Source: Brachycybe producta (taxonomy: Eukaryota > Arthropoda > Diplopoda > Playtdesmida > Andrognathidae). From it: a stretch of DNA of 64,000 nucleotides. Position numbers and translations under genes: made by a program. The DNA lies in assembly GCA_036925085.1 (NCBI GenBank), contig JAUPFP010000014.1, positions 1,918,501 to 1,982,500 of the forward strand, in the 5' to 3' direction. Positions 35,401 through 41,234 of this stretch are shown piece after piece. Position 1 is the first letter of the stretch, and every line of letters begins with the position of its first letter. A model generated the notes under the pieces. It was not told where the DNA came from. It ran no database searches and saw nothing but the letters and a program-made list of their open reading frames with translations.

Positions 35401-35780
35401 ATTCGAATATCCCACCACTAGAAATAACCAAACAGTAAACGTAATCTGGTACTTTCTTGCAGAAAGAAAAGAAGCTCTTAATATTTCTTGGTGTCAAACC
35501 ATTTTTTAACTATAAATATGACAATTAGTATAATTAATTAGTTTTATTTGCTGAACGAAAAGATCGTTTCGAACATTCGTAATTGATCCTTAAATCGAAT
35601 TCAACTCCAAAAGATATTCACAGTAGTGGAGACGGACGACCTCGTAAGCGTGGCGGAGGTGGAGGTTACGGTTTCAAACACAATAAACCGTACAGCAGAG
35701 CGAAAACCGGAGGTGTCGCTTATAAGGCAGTGCCCTTCAAGAGGGCTCGAAACAACAACGGCGTTCAGTTTTCGAGATAA
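6511..35780 (+). CDS. DDX18: DDX18 / Has1-type DEAD-box ATP-dependent RNA helicase
   Basis: Twelve coding exons: 6511-6601, 7312-7449, 7515-7674, 7965-8065, 8138-8337, 8918-9032, 10136-10275, 10352-10513, 10628-10780, 12537-12707, 16147-16324, 35614-35780 (TAA). All introns are GT-AG and phases close to give 591 residues; human DDX18 has 670, the difference being a shorter N-terminus. Residues 1-76 are basic then acidic. Motifs: Q motif near [19 protein letters not shown] (136-143); Ia PTRELAIQT; Ib [14 protein letters not shown] (246-249); III SAT (277-279); V ARGLDIP (399-405); [11 protein letters not shown] (424 on); then the DUF4217-type tail ([20 protein letters not shown]) and a GGGGGYGF end. 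DDX18/Has1 acts in the nucleolus on pre-60S ribosomes. A GTAAGT donor-like site follows the stop by about 30 nt. Confidence 0.97.
6868..7080 (+). repeat. Tandem duplication of about 104 bp in DDX18 intron 1
   Basis: The stretch with AAAATACAGGAATTAT, GTCGATTAACTGTGAAG and CATAAATTGAGGACG occurs twice in a row, with few differences; a third, weaker partial copy follows. The first copy lies in a short open frame, but the frame is broken in the second and has no known counterpart in DDX18, so I treat it as intronic. Confidence 0.7.
8385..8838. mobile_element. Family C inverted repeats (intron 5)
   Basis: Fills most of DDX18 intron 5. AAACTAGAAGGGTA, TTTCATGTTGATATC and TTTCAAAATAAGC alternate with their reverse complements. 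One full palindrome lies at about 8515-8690, with half copies on both sides. Halves are joined by a spacer containing GAAACGGCAAAAAGAAG, which itself pairs less well. Confidence 0.8.
9305..9985. mobile_element. Three family C elements in tandem (intron 6)
   Basis: Palindromes at about 9305-9495, 9610-9800 and 9808-9985. Each has an AAACTAGAAGGGT end (weaker in the last), the TTGATATC..CAAAATAA arm, a unique centre, and the inverse arm. No coding frame. Confidence 0.75.
10900..11435. mobile_element. Family C element split by a hAT-like MITE (intron 9)
   Basis: The left part runs from about 10900 to 11098, the right part resumes at 11389 (TTATAAGTTATTGAACT then TTTCTAGTTTCTAAAAT). The interruption is exactly the 290-bp element at 11099-11388 plus its 8-bp duplication. 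Confidence 0.8.
11099..11388. mobile_element. hAT-like palindromic MITE, 8-bp duplication CTTATAAG
   Basis: Ends TAGGGCTAGGATTTATATG and CATAAAAATCC..GAGCCCTG pair; inner parts GTTTCTCAATGTGTGG and CTGGTTAGAGGCTAGA also pair with the other side. CTTATAAG stands at 11091-11098 and again at 11389-11396. An 8-bp duplication with CAGGG-type ends is known for hAT elements. Confidence 0.85.
11478..12048. mobile_element. Two family C elements (intron 9)
   Basis: Palindromes at about 11478-11705 and 11825-12048 with the usual TTTCATGTTGATATC arms and CTTCTAGTTTCTAAA ends. Confidence 0.8.
12049..12536. other. End of DDX18 intron 9
   Basis: AT-rich. TAGATGGCGC at 12326-12335 is a CTCF-like core; ATGGCGCCGTCTGTTGGCAA follows at about 12473. 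No element ends found. Confidence 0.5.
12785..13180. mobile_element. Family G element, copy 1 (intron 10)
   Basis: Starts AGAGGTGGGACAAATC, then CGAATCC repeats, then a shared interior (GGTGATCCGGATAACCACC, GGACGTCAATGGAGTTAAA) and an end rich in TTCGAATCTCG-like pieces. Two further copies lie at 34836 and 39717. No coding frame. Confidence 0.75.
13181..13775. mobile_element. Family C cluster (intron 10)
   Basis: A half copy at 13181-13230, a full palindrome at about 13255-13480 and another at 13565-13775. Confidence 0.75.
14256..14411. repeat. (TA)n microsatellite in two blocks
   Basis: About 66 and 76 bp of TA repeats separated by CCCAGGTCTG; the same word follows the second block, so the unit TA-array plus CCCAGGTCTG is itself duplicated. 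Open frames across it are artefacts. Confidence 0.97.
14545..14700. repeat. Purine-rich G/GA low-complexity stretch
   Basis: GGGGGGGG followed by GA repeats and GGGAGGGGG-type runs. No gene. Confidence 0.8.
14729..14870. mobile_element. Family A-like palindrome, short variant
   Basis: Left ACGGGCAACTGTGCCCAGC pairs with right GCTGGGCACAATTGCCTGT. The inner part has the family A words GCTCCGCCC, ATTGGTTTGTTA and CTGACGTCA. Flanks GAATTTATC and GAATTTTGC agree at 7 of 9 positions. Confidence 0.8.
14979..15316. mobile_element. Family E palindromic MITE, copy 1
   Basis: Ends TACGGAGCCCTGTAAGGGCC and TCCTTTACAGGGCTCCGTA. Inner arms carry repeated CGACATTTCGACTTTAATC-like pieces, and the centre is a second inverted repeat (CCATGTTAATTATGCCATG ... 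CATGGCATAATTAACATGG) around GCAAGCGCCCTCTTG. Confidence 0.85.
15415..15990. mobile_element. Family C cluster (intron 10)
   Basis: Complex set of C arms: 15415-15750 has two inner palindromes, and 15860-15990 is a shorter copy. The outer word TTTACACTTTAAAACCCACC lies between them and recurs next to other C copies (17445, 22926, 27993). Confidence 0.7.
16597..16815. repeat. Minisatellite of about 31-35 bp
   Basis: Six to seven units of the form GATAGAACCGGTTCGCCAA-ATTACTGGAACT. Each unit holds the palindrome AACCGGTT (AAGCGGTT in some). Confidence 0.9.
16816..17438. other. DDX18 intron 11, unclassified part
   Basis: Homopolymer-rich, no gene and no element ends seen. Confidence 0.5.
17439..18075. 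mobile_element. Family C element split by family F
   Basis: Left arm GTGGTTTTAAAGTGTAAAC and GAAAGTGTATTAGGAG; right arm resumes at 17820 with AGGTAGCTGAATGACTTATA and the usual TTGATATCTTTCAAAATAA palindrome to about 18015. Family F occupies 17506-17816. Confidence 0.72.
17506..17816. mobile_element. Family F element, copy 1, TTA duplication
   Basis: Ends TACCTAGTACACACA and TGTGTACAAGGTA, flanked by TTA at 17503-17505 and 17817-17819. Interior has CAGAGCCCTGTGAAGGAC and AACTGGATTCCGTATAATTC. The second copy (46995-47304) is inverted and flanked by TAA. The TWA pattern fits PIF/Harbinger; no transposase. Confidence 0.82.
18076..18779. other. DDX18 intron 11, unclassified part
   Basis: Contains CAGTAGATGGCGTTC near 18196-18210 (CTCF-like) and long A and T runs. 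No gene. Confidence 0.5.
18780..19075. mobile_element. Family C copy with tandemly multiplied end
   Basis: GTGTTTTAGAAACTAGAAG-like units of about 20-25 bp repeat six to seven times at 18788-18930 before the normal C arm (TTTTCAAAATAAAC) and the inverted arm at 18995-19075. Confidence 0.75.
19555..19670 (-). repeat. Family D fragment
   Basis: Same order as the 34-kb copy: AAATACTTGTTCAAATGCAAG, GTAGAGGGCGCC, GTGGCAAACTACACTCG, GAATGCACCCTTT. No complete ends. Confidence 0.65.
19679..20276. mobile_element. MITE with GAGTCCAGA ends, host of a family A copy
   Basis: Left GAGTCCAGAGACTCC..TTAAGAGAACGACGAAC pairs with right GTTCGTTGTTCTCTTATAGTCTGGACCC. A family A copy (19730-19929) lies inside. 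Confidence 0.6.
19730..19929. mobile_element. Family A palindrome
   Basis: Left end ACGGGCAAAATTAG, right end CTAATTGCCTGT, with AGAAGTTGGCTCCGCCCC and GGGCGGAGCCAACTTCTG as the paired inner arms and CTGACGTCACATGCTCCGCC at the centre. No matching 9-bp flanks. Confidence 0.85.
20286..20491. mobile_element. Family A palindrome, 9-bp duplication TCTCTTAAC
   Basis: Ends ACAGGCATTTAGAAATCGGG and CCCGATTTCTAAACGCCTGT. TCTCTTAAC stands on both sides (20277-20285, 20492-20500). 206 bp; nearly perfect palindrome; no coding capacity. Confidence 0.92.
20501..21114. other. DDX18 intron 11, unclassified part
   Basis: Homopolymers and G-rich or C-rich runs (20902-20920, 21069-21087). No gene. Confidence 0.5.
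21115..21340. mobile_element. Palindromic MITE with GTTTGAG ends
   Basis: GTGAGCATGCGCACTAC and GTCTATTGTTTTACATAGG on the left are inverted on the right. Both arms carry a CTCF-like AATAGATGGCG word (21201-21212 inverted, 21244-21254 direct). Confidence 0.8.
21353..21534. mobile_element. Family A palindrome, 9-bp duplication AGTTATCAC
   Basis: Ends ACAGATAGTTAGAAATAGG and CCTATTTCTAACTGCATGT. AGTTATCAC stands at 21344-21352 and 21535-21543. A subfamily with TTGTTATGACGACTGGCAA arms, shared with the copy at 63299. Confidence 0.92.
21544..22684. other. DDX18 intron 11, unclassified part
   Basis: Has CCACTAGATGGCGTTTC (21646-21662, CTCF-like), a C-arm fragment at 21735-21840, and GTGGGCCGCAAA repeated at about 22450, 22523 and 22543. 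No gene. Confidence 0.5.
22685..22950. mobile_element. Family C element
   Basis: TTTCATGTTGATATC arm, centre GGATCATTTTCAAATTGAC, inverse arm, TTCTAGTTTCTAAAAC end and the outer TTTACATTTTAAAACCACC word at 22926. Confidence 0.75.
22953..23306 (+). mobile_element. Family D element, copy 1
   Basis: GTTAGATGGCGCCACT, CACGTGGCAAACTTTTAAT, GTTTGTCCACGTGCTCTGAT, AGCTAAAAGGGTGCATTCG, then GGCGCCATCTACCTTGCAA and CACAAGTATTTTTCTATGG. Same order at 45733-46140, reversed at 34136-34655. Ends are not palindromic. Function of the element type unknown. Confidence 0.75.
23345..23804. mobile_element. Family H MITE, copy 1, TAA duplication
   Basis: Ends AGCCGGGTCCACATCAAGC and GCTTGATGTGGATCGGGCC; TAA lies at 23342-23344 and 23805-23807. 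Interior is rich in AAAACAAAACAAA and its inverse. Confidence 0.75.
23808..24396. other. DDX18 intron 11, unclassified part
   Basis: Short (TCC)n at about 24102-24115; weak C-arm remnants near 24235-24300. No gene. Confidence 0.5.
24397..24511. mobile_element. Short inverted-repeat element with GGCCTTGTTTCCAC ends
   Basis: Left GGCCTTGTTTCCACTGAG pairs with right GTGGAAACAAGGC. Related ends are seen at 27003 and 44832. Confidence 0.6.
24512..24960. other. Homopolymer-rich intron sequence
   Basis: C runs at 24531-24541 and 24697-24713; no gene. Confidence 0.6.
24961..25050 (-). repeat. Family D fragment
   Basis: AGGGCTCCATAGAAAAATAC, GTAGATGGCGCCA, CTCCATAGGTGGCAAACTA in family D order, directly beside the 22-bp satellite. 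Confidence 0.7.
25078..25484. repeat. 22-bp minisatellite
   Basis: About 18 units of TTTTGACGAATGTTTGCCAAGG-like sequence (the unit is given in part: GACGAATGTTYGCCAA). Two variants alternate, CCAAGG and CCAAAT. Because 22 is not a multiple of 3 and the unit has no minus-strand stop, all three minus frames are open. Confidence 0.95.
25485..26190. other. DDX18 intron 11, unclassified part
   Basis: Alternating purine-pyrimidine (CACACGTGCGCGCATGTG) at about 25488-25506, GGA repeats near 25838. No gene. Confidence 0.5.
26195..26660. mobile_element. Rearranged family C arms
   Basis: Several C half-arms: AAGTGTTTCAGAGCTACCCC and TTCTAGTTTCTAA repeat three times, with one inverse (GTGTTAGAAACTAGAAC at 26407). 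The outer word GGCCCCGTTTACACTTTAAA is at 26611. Confidence 0.65.
27003..27588. mobile_element. 586-bp MITE with GGCC ends and TTA duplication
   Basis: GGCCTTGTTTCCACTGTAAC pairs with ACATTGGAAACAGGGCC; the inner GAAAATTTCAACTAGTGAAA also pairs. TTA stands at 27000-27002 and 27589-27591. No transposase frame. Confidence 0.8.
28020..28270. mobile_element. Family C element
   Basis: GAAACTAGAAGGGCAGCTC, TTGATATCTTTCAAAATAAG, short centre, inverse arm, CTACCCTTCTAGTTTCTAAA. The outer GTTTTAAAGTGTAACCGG is at about 27992. Confidence 0.75.
28271..29125. other. DDX18 intron 11, unclassified part
   Basis: Two inverted words: CAAGAAAGCAAGC and GCTTGCTTTCTGG (28331-28370), and AAAGTCACAGCT..AAGCTGTGACTTTT (28580-28623). 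No gene. Confidence 0.5.
29126..29250. mobile_element. Family C, short copy
   Basis: TTTTAGAAACTAGAAGAAC and GCTGCCCTTCTAGTTTCTAAA pair around a reduced centre. Confidence 0.65.
29300..29418. repeat. Inverted repeat CTGGTTAGAG-AGGCTAGA (hAT-like centre)
   Basis: The core palindrome of the hAT-like MITE without its outer arms. The same core is found at 11224, 35989 and 38691. Confidence 0.65.
29446..30122. mobile_element. Three family A copies in a row (tandem array with spacers)
   Basis: Copies at 29446-29646, 29678-29884 and 29916-30122. The first two are each followed by the same 31-bp spacer (GTGGTCAGTCGGTACAGGTA, then a variable AAGA-TATT end). AAGAATATT lies before copy 2 (29669-29677) and after copy 3 (30124-30132). 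The array therefore grew by duplication of copy plus flank. Confidence 0.88.
30133..30891. other. DDX18 intron 11, unclassified part
   Basis: AT-rich. No gene or element ends found. Confidence 0.5.
30974..31115. mobile_element. Palindrome with TGTGGAGGACAGTCCTCC ends
   Basis: Left TGTGGAGGACAGTCCTCCG..AAGAAATGTCC pairs with right GGACATTTCTTCCG..GGAGGACTGTCCTCCACA. Confidence 0.75.
31139..31346. mobile_element. Family A palindrome, 9-bp duplication GTTGGCAAC
   Basis: Ends ACAGGCAATTAGAAATCGGG and CCCGATTTCGAATTGCCTGT; GTTGGCAAC at 31130-31138 and 31347-31355. 208 bp. Confidence 0.92.
31425..31631. mobile_element. Family A palindrome
   Basis: Ends ACAGGCAATTAG and CTAAATGCCTGT with the usual arms. 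Left flank ACCATTGTG and right flank GTTTTGAAC do not match, so one side was rearranged. Confidence 0.85.
31632..32262. other. DDX18 intron 11, unclassified part
   Basis: GTGGTGGTGGTGGTAG at 31882-31898; GCTAGATGGCAG at 32102. No gene. Confidence 0.5.
32263..33041. mobile_element. Family J element, copy 2, carrying two family A copies
   Basis: Left TAAGGCCGGCGGGTGTAAAT pairs with right TTGCATCTGGCCTTA; inner GTTGCTTGTTC and GCAACAGTTGCTGG words are shared with copy 1. The middle is taken up by family A copies 32441-32652 and 32734-32942. Confidence 0.65.
32441..32942. mobile_element. Pair of family A palindromes acting as one unit
   Basis: Copies 32441-32652 and 32734-32942 (the second lacks a few terminal bases on its left). 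TTAATTTAG before the first (32432-32440) matches CTAATTTAG after the second (32943-32951) at 8 of 9 bases, while the inner flanks match nothing. Confidence 0.75.
33068..33273. mobile_element. Palindromic MITE with CAGATTGCCTAGGC arms
   Basis: ATGTTAC, CAGATTGCCTAGGCAG, CAGTCAATTTACAGATTG and GTCTAGGCAATCTGC on the left recur inverted on the right. No coding frame. Confidence 0.8.
33274..34135. other. DDX18 intron 11, unclassified part
   Basis: Homopolymer-rich; a T run at 33956-33970. No gene. Confidence 0.5.
34136..34655 (-). mobile_element. Family D element, copy 2, with internal 5-fold tandem array
   Basis: 34155-34433 is a tandem array of alternating 60- and 63-bp units; each has GTGTAAATTGCAAG, TAGATGGCGCCA and CAACCTCCATAGG. 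The rest runs GAATGCACCCTTTTAGCTC, CAGCACGTGGACAAACTTAC, GTGTAGAAAAATAGCGATG, GTTTGCCACGTGCAG, reversed relative to 22953 and 45733. Confidence 0.85.
34661..34736. mobile_element. Truncated family A copy
   Basis: ACAGGCAATTAGAAATCGAG and GAAGTTAGCTCCGCCC, then lost after AACTTCTAGTTGGTTT. It abuts the family D copy. Confidence 0.8.
34836..35422. mobile_element. Family G element, copy 2, 3' part duplicated
   Basis: Left CTAAAGGTGGGACGAATCC; right GGATTCGAATATCCCACCAC. The segment with GGTTAGGATTCGAAAGACG and TTCGAATCTCG is present twice (to about 35274 and again to 35418). Confidence 0.75.
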
Positions 35781-35863
35781 TCTGGATCAACTTAACGACG
35801 AATACAAGTAAGTTTTTAAAATCTCTACATTTTGCACGTATTTTTTGTCTGTAAAATTGACTT

Positions 35864-36166
35864 CAGGGCTCGGATTTTAATGCAATATCAAAGCATGTGT
35901 TTCTCAATCTGTGGCACCCAAGAGCCAATTGTGAAGTTACAATCCCGTTTAGGTGAAATAACGATTATGGTTTTTTGAATGAAAAATGCTGGTTAGAGGC
36001 TAGAATTCTAGTTAACTTAACTGATAGTAACCAGACATCTAGCCTCTAACCAACTTTTTTTATTACCAAAAACGTATAACTGCAGTTGCTCTAATGATGA
36101 TGGCATTTGGGCCACAAATTGAGAAACATAAAAACATATTATTTTTGCATAAAAATCCGAGTCCTA
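35864..36166. mobile_element. hAT-like palindromic MITE, copy 2
   Basis: Ends CAGGGCTCGGATTTTAATGC and GCATAAAAATCCGAGTCCTA. Inner GTTTCTCAATCTGTGG, CAAGAGCCAATTGTGAAG and GCTGGTTAGAGGCTAGA pair with the right half. No clear 8-bp duplication. Lies just past the DDX18 stop. Confidence 0.82.
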
Positions 36167-36281
36167 GCCATCATGCTCGCTCCTAGTTTAAAATAGCTGC
36201 TAGAAATAAAAACAACTATTGTCGAGAAACTCGAGAGAGACACCTGGTGTTGCTTTTTTCTCTCTCTTGACATACTAAAAC

Positions 36282-36492
36282 ACTGGCATTTAGAAATCGG
36301 GACGAACACAAGTTGGCTCCGCCCTTTTTTATGACGACCGGCAACTTCTAATTGGTTGGTTATATAGTCTGACGTCACATGCTCCGCCCTTTTCAACGTC
36401 GAACCACACAACAAACCAATTGGAAGTTGCCGTTCGTCATAAAAAGGGGGCGGAGCCAACTTGTGTTCGTCTCCCGATTTCTAAATGCCTGT
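36282..36492. mobile_element. Family A palindrome, 9-bp duplication TACTAAAAC
   Basis: Ends ACTGGCATTTAGAAATCGGG and CCGATTTCTAAATGCCTGT; TACTAAAAC at 36273-36281 and 36493-36501. 211 bp. Confidence 0.92.
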
Positions 36493-36948
36493 TACTAAAA
36501 CTAGTGTCACTTGACAGGGACACCTGGTGAGTACTTTTCAAGGAACTTAACTCGTTGTCCCTCAAAATCTGTCCAACATGAAATATTGTGATGTTTTTTT
36601 TTGGGGGGGGGGAGGAGGAGGGGAAAGGGGGGGTTCGAGGATTGTGGGATGTGATTTTAGGAGCGTCTCTCATGGCCCACCCATAGAATGAGTAAGACAT
36701 GCTGAGGGAGGGTATAGATAAGATGGAGAGACTGAGAAAAAACGTTGTGAAGTTTTTTTTTTTTGTGTGTCGTCCGTCGATTTTGTGCCCTGCAGGGGTT
36801 GGAGGTCGTTTGAGGTCGTCTTCTTCTTCGAGAATGTTGTTGCTTTCTCTCCTCTTGTCACCTGTGTAACACTTGTAGTAAATCATGGCTCATTTTTTTT
36901 TCTTGTTTGAGAAGAAGGTGGGAAACAACAACAACAATAACTGAAGAA
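36493..36948. other. Intergenic, downstream of DDX18
   Basis: G-rich run at about 36600-36640; no gene. Confidence 0.5.
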
Positions 36949-37322
36949 TACGGAGCCCTGTAAAGGACATGCAAGATTTTTTTTTAAATCTTGAAATTTC
37001 GACTTTTTTCAAAATCTGGACATGTCGACGTTTAATCTCTTTTATTCGGTCATGTTAATTATGCCATGTTGTGCGCACCATACTCTAATAATTAAATTAT
37101 TGCAGCTACATTACTGCTACATTAGAGTATGGTGCGCACAACATGGCATAATTAACATGGCCAAATAAAAGATTAAAAGTCGAAATGTCGGGATTAAAAG
37201 TCGAAATGTCGGGATTAAAGTCGAAATTTCGAGATTAAAAGTCGAAATTTCGAGATTCTGGAAAAAGTGGAAATGTCGAGATTTAAAAAAAAAATCTCGC
37301 ATGTCCTTTACAGGGCTCCGTA
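36949..37322. mobile_element. Family E palindromic MITE, copy 2
   Basis: Ends TACGGAGCCCTGTAAAGGAC and GTCCTTTACAGGGCTCCGTA. ACTGAAGAA before and GAAGAAGAA after agree at 7 of 9. Centre has CATGTTAATTATGCCATGTT and its inverse; the right arm has repeated GAAATGTCGGGATTAAAAGT-like units. Confidence 0.85.
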
Positions 37323-37967
37323 GAAGAAGAATACGAAAATCAGTAAAAAAAAAAAAAAAAGTCTGAGGTGATTGGGTCGAAAGAGAGAGAGAGAGAGAGA
37401 GAGAAAGACAGCAAGAAATACCGCGGCTTCATCAGAAATTGGTTTCGGAAGAGAGAGAAGAGGCCCGTGGCCATTTATTTCGGTTGTTAATCTTTGATGA
37501 TAGGCGGGGTGTGTCCAATCTTCTCATCAAAAAGGCGTTGTTTCTCTCATTTTTTTTTAAAACCTTTTTTTACTTTGAAATAAATATGGAGAGAACCAAA
37601 AAAAAATCAATTGTCTTTTATCAATTTCATTATTGAAATATTTTGTGAGATATTTCTTCCTTTCTTTTCTCGAAATAAGTGATAGCTGGTTATAGGAGTT
37701 TTATTATACGAGATGTGTTCATTAGCGGCTGTGATTAATGATTGATAAACGAAGGCTTGCGTTTTTTGTTTTTTCTTTCTCGAAAAACAGATGCAAAAAT
37801 TACAGAGTGCAATGTGTTTTGCGAAGAAACAATTGCTTTTGGCTACGAGACATTATTTTACGAGAGTTAAAAGTTGTAGCCAAACTGTTGAAGGGGGAAC
37901 AGCTACTGTGTTGAAAGTGTGTGCAAAAACAACGGGGTTTTTCGAGTACGAACCAATATCTGTCTCT
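37323..37967. other. Intergenic, no gene recognised
   Basis: (GA)n at 37381-37404. A 65-codon open frame at 37791-37988 has no family resemblance. Confidence 0.5.
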
Positions 37968-38413
37968 AAAGCCCCGTTTTCACGATGATAGTTGTCATGA
38001 TAGTTGCTGTCATGAGAGCAGCAACTATCGCGAGAACTATGATCGTGAAAACCACATGATAGTCGCTATCACACTGTTACGATAGCACTATCATAACTAT
38101 CTCGTTTGACTAGATAGTTGATGGTACTGTCGCAATAGTAATAGTTGTTGTGTGACCGCCGCTTGTAGGGAAAAATATCCACTTTGTAGGGAAATTTGGC
38201 TTCTGATGGAGGGAGAGAGAGAGAGAGGCAACACTGTTGTTGACTCAATAATATCCTGTGAAGTAGACGTGTCACACTGTCATGTGACAGACAACTATCA
38301 CCGTTACTTCAAGACATGTAAGACAGTTGCTATCGTGAGAGTTAAATATCGCAACTTTTCATGACAGCTACTCTCACGGTAGAGAACTATCGCCACCGTG
38401 AAAACGAGGCTTT
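37968..38413. mobile_element. MITE with AAAGCCCCGTTTTCAC ends
   Basis: AAAGCCCCGTTTTCACGATG pairs with GTGAAAACGAGGCTTT. The interior is full of ATAGTTGTCATGATAGTTGC-type direct and inverted words. TA may be the duplication. Confidence 0.7.
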
Positions 38414-38552
38414 AGCAAGAAGTGACATGGTTCGAATTATGAATTTGAAAAATCTGCAAGTTGTCAAGAAGGCCTGTGGCAGAGGAACACAAGTGTCCAA
38501 TTGCATCCATGTGTGAAATATGCATTATCATAACATCCCAATAACTACAATG

Positions 38553-38861
38553 TAGAGCTTTTGATTTTTAATGCAAAATCAAATGAAATGTTTCTCAAAT
38601 TGTGGTCCAAAGTGATAATAGTGAAGTAATCATCATCATCATCATTAGAGGAATTGAAATTATGCTATTTCTAATAAAAAAAAGGCTGGTTAGAGGCTAG
38701 ATGTCTGGATAATCTGGTTATTTATTATCAGTTGTTAACTAGAATGTTCTAGGCTCTAACCAAAAAGAATCTTAATTGTTGATTGTTAACTTCATAATTG
38801 GTCCTTGGGCCACAGATTGAGAAACATTTGGCTTTGATATTGCATAAAAATCCGAGCCGTA
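38553..38861. mobile_element. hAT-like palindromic MITE, copy 3
   Basis: Same inner order as the other two copies (GTTTCTCAAATTGTGG, CTGGTTAGAGGCTAGATG, GGGCCACAGATTGAGAAAC, TGCATAAAAATCCGAGCC). The left outer end is worn. Confidence 0.8.
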
Positions 38862-39115
38862 GTTATATAGTTTAAAATAGAAGCGGTAAACTTTTCATGA
38901 AGTGTTGCACGAGGGTATTAGGTTCGAAGTTTGGAACATGGTAGGTAGGTAAACGTTTGGAGGAGAAATGGTTGTGACACGACGAAGTTGCTTTTTTTTT
39001 GGCATTCTTCGTACACAAACACAGTATGTTTGCTAAAGAAACTTAAGAAGGAATTAACTTAAACAAGTTAATCGGTGATTAGGAAGTTTGCTTTGTCAAT
39101 TCAAAGTTAAGACAG

Positions 39116-39151
<36 letters not shown>

Positions 39152-39364
39152 CTTGAATTGTGCGTGAAATTCAATTTCACGCATTGCTTATTTGCAGAAT
39201 TTAAGGGTTGGCTTGTGTCTTCTTAGACGCGCAGCATGGGTGGTGTTGTTGTTGTTGTTGTTGTTTTTATGTATTATTCAATCTTTTAGAAAAACCCAAG
39301 GGCCTCAAATTCATTGAGTAGATTTCGAAGAAGACGGTGACACGAGTTGGTTCTTAACATCCTA
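38862..39364. other. Intergenic, no gene recognised
   Basis: (CT)n at 39118-39147 and (GTT)n at 39244-39265. Confidence 0.6.
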
Positions 39365-39686
39365 GGCCGGATCAACACATCAAGCTGACAAAAAAAAAAG
39401 ACAAATAAAACAAGAAACTCTTTAAGTGTTTCGAGACAATTCTAGAACATTTCTACGACTTCTGTGTTTTGTTTTGTTTGCAATGTCACAAAGTATTCCA
39501 TGTCCCACTGCTTCAAGTCGGCAAACATGTTTGTGTTTTGTCACAAGTTTGTTGCGGTTTTGACTTGAATACTGCTGATAGTTGTTTCAGTTTTGTTTGA
39601 AAAATCTACTTTTTCTGGCATTTTTGTTGTGTTTTTTGTCTCTTGAACTAATGTTTCAATTTTGTCAGCTTGATGTGGACCTGGCC
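39365..39686. mobile_element. Family H MITE, copy 2
   Basis: Left GGCCGGATCAACACATCAAG, right CTTGATGTGGACCTGGCC, with TTTTGTCAGCTTGATGTGG shared with copy 1. Flanks CTA and TTA differ by one base. Confidence 0.75.
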
Positions 39687-39716
39687 TTAGCACAGACACA
39701 AAATGTTCAATAAAAA

Positions 39717-40400
39717 TAGAGGTTTGACGAATCCTAAAAGGTTCTCAAATTCCACAGATCTTCCGAATTTCGAATCTCTCGAATCCTCCATATAAGAATC
39801 CTATATTATTCATTAAGAAGATACAAATAAATGAAATAATATTAAATATTAAATTATTAATAATAAAAAACACAGTGTGGCGGCACTCAGGGTCGCCACA
39901 AGCTTATCTATTGGTGATCCGGATACAACACCGAAATTGCAACAATCGCCGGTTTTTTTATGGTTCGTGAACTGCTTCTATTGGACGTCAATGGAGTTAA
40001 AAACTAATTTTAACAAAAGTTTTTAAGTTTTTTTTTAAGGTTAGGATTCGAAAGACGAAAAAAGCTCCCTTAGATTCGAGTTTTCGAATCTCGAATATTT
40101 TTCAAAATTCGCGAGATTCGATGATTCGAATGTCGAATATTTTTCAAAATTCGCGAGATTCGATGATTCGAATGTCGAATATTTTTCAAAATTCGCGAGA
40201 TTCGAGGATTCGAATGTCGAATATTTTTCAAAATTCGCCAGATTCGAGGATTCGAATGTCCCATCTTTAAATTTTACCAAAGTTTTAAAGTGTTTTTTAT
40301 AAATTTGGAATTCGAAAGACGAAAAAAGTGCGAAGCTACGAGTTTTCGAATCTCGAATATTTTTCAAGATTCGCCGGATTCGAATGTCCCATCTCTAATA
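39717..40400. mobile_element. Family G element, copy 3, with 42-bp tandem units
   Basis: Left TAGAGGTTTGACGAATCC; right CGAATGTCCCATCTCTA. ATAAAAA lies on both sides. At 40087-40258 the unit GAATGTCGAATATTTTTCAA..TTCGCGAGATTCGA repeats four times. Confidence 0.78.
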
Positions 40401-40805
40401 AAAAGATAACAACATGAAACCTTACTACATACACCTTTCTAGTTTCTAAAACATTTTTAAGTTTTTCTTCTTCATTATTTTGCTTCTTGAAAGATATAGG
40501 AATTATAACCGGAGTTTGAAAATAACATTTTCAACTCACTAATTACAAAGGTGTACAAAAACGAAAAACCAAAATCAAGAGATTGTTTTGCGGTTAAAAC
40601 AGTGTTTTTTTTTTTTTTACAAACAACAACAACTGTCATTTTAAGTTAGAATTCTCACCTGCCATTAAAATACACACTTGATTATGTTTTACATAAATTG
40701 GACTTCAAAATTAACTAGAAAGAAGTAGAAACATTTTTCAACTCTTCTTATGGAAGAAGGAGCCAAAATTACAAAATTCACCATTTTTTCTTTGAAGGGC
40801 AAAGT
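40401..40805. other. Intergenic with a family C half copy
   Basis: C end TTCTAGTTTCTAAAAC at 40438-40453; no other half. No gene. Confidence 0.55.
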
Positions 40806-41234
40806 TACAGAGCCCTGTAAAGGACAGGCGAGATTTTTTTTAAAATCTCGACATTTTGACTTTAATCTCGAAATTTCGACATTTCGACTTTAATCTCGAC
40901 ATTTCGACTTTAATCTCGACATTTCGACTTTAATATCGACATTTCGACTTTAATCTCTTATTCGGCCATCTCTTATTCAGCCTCTAGTAATTAAATTATT
41001 GCAAGCGCCCTCTTTTAGCAGCAATAATTTAATTATTAGAGTATGGTGCGCACAACATGGCATAATTAACATGACCGAATAAGAGATTAAAAGTCGAAAT
41101 TTCGAGATTAAAGTCGAAATGTCGAGATTAAAGTCGAATTTTCGAGATTAAAGTCGAAATGTCGAGATTCTTGAAAAAGTGGAAATGTCGAGATTTTAAA
41201 AAAAAATTTCGCATGTCCTTTACAGGGCTCCGTA
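40806..41234. mobile_element. Family E palindromic MITE, copy 3, expanded arms
   Basis: Ends TACAGAGCCCTGTAAAGGAC and GTCCTTTACAGGGCTCCGTA. Both arms hold several CGACATTTCGACTTTAATCT units (about 19 bp). Centre GCAAGCGCCCTCTTTTAGC. Confidence 0.85.

Noticed and set aside
37791..37988. 65-codon frame MQKLQSAMCF
   Set aside because: Runs into a MITE end and has no family resemblance or splice support.
36949..41234. Family E as a Merlin element (GGAGCCCTG-like ends)
   Set aside because: Duplications are not clear in any of the three copies, so I did not assign a superfamily.
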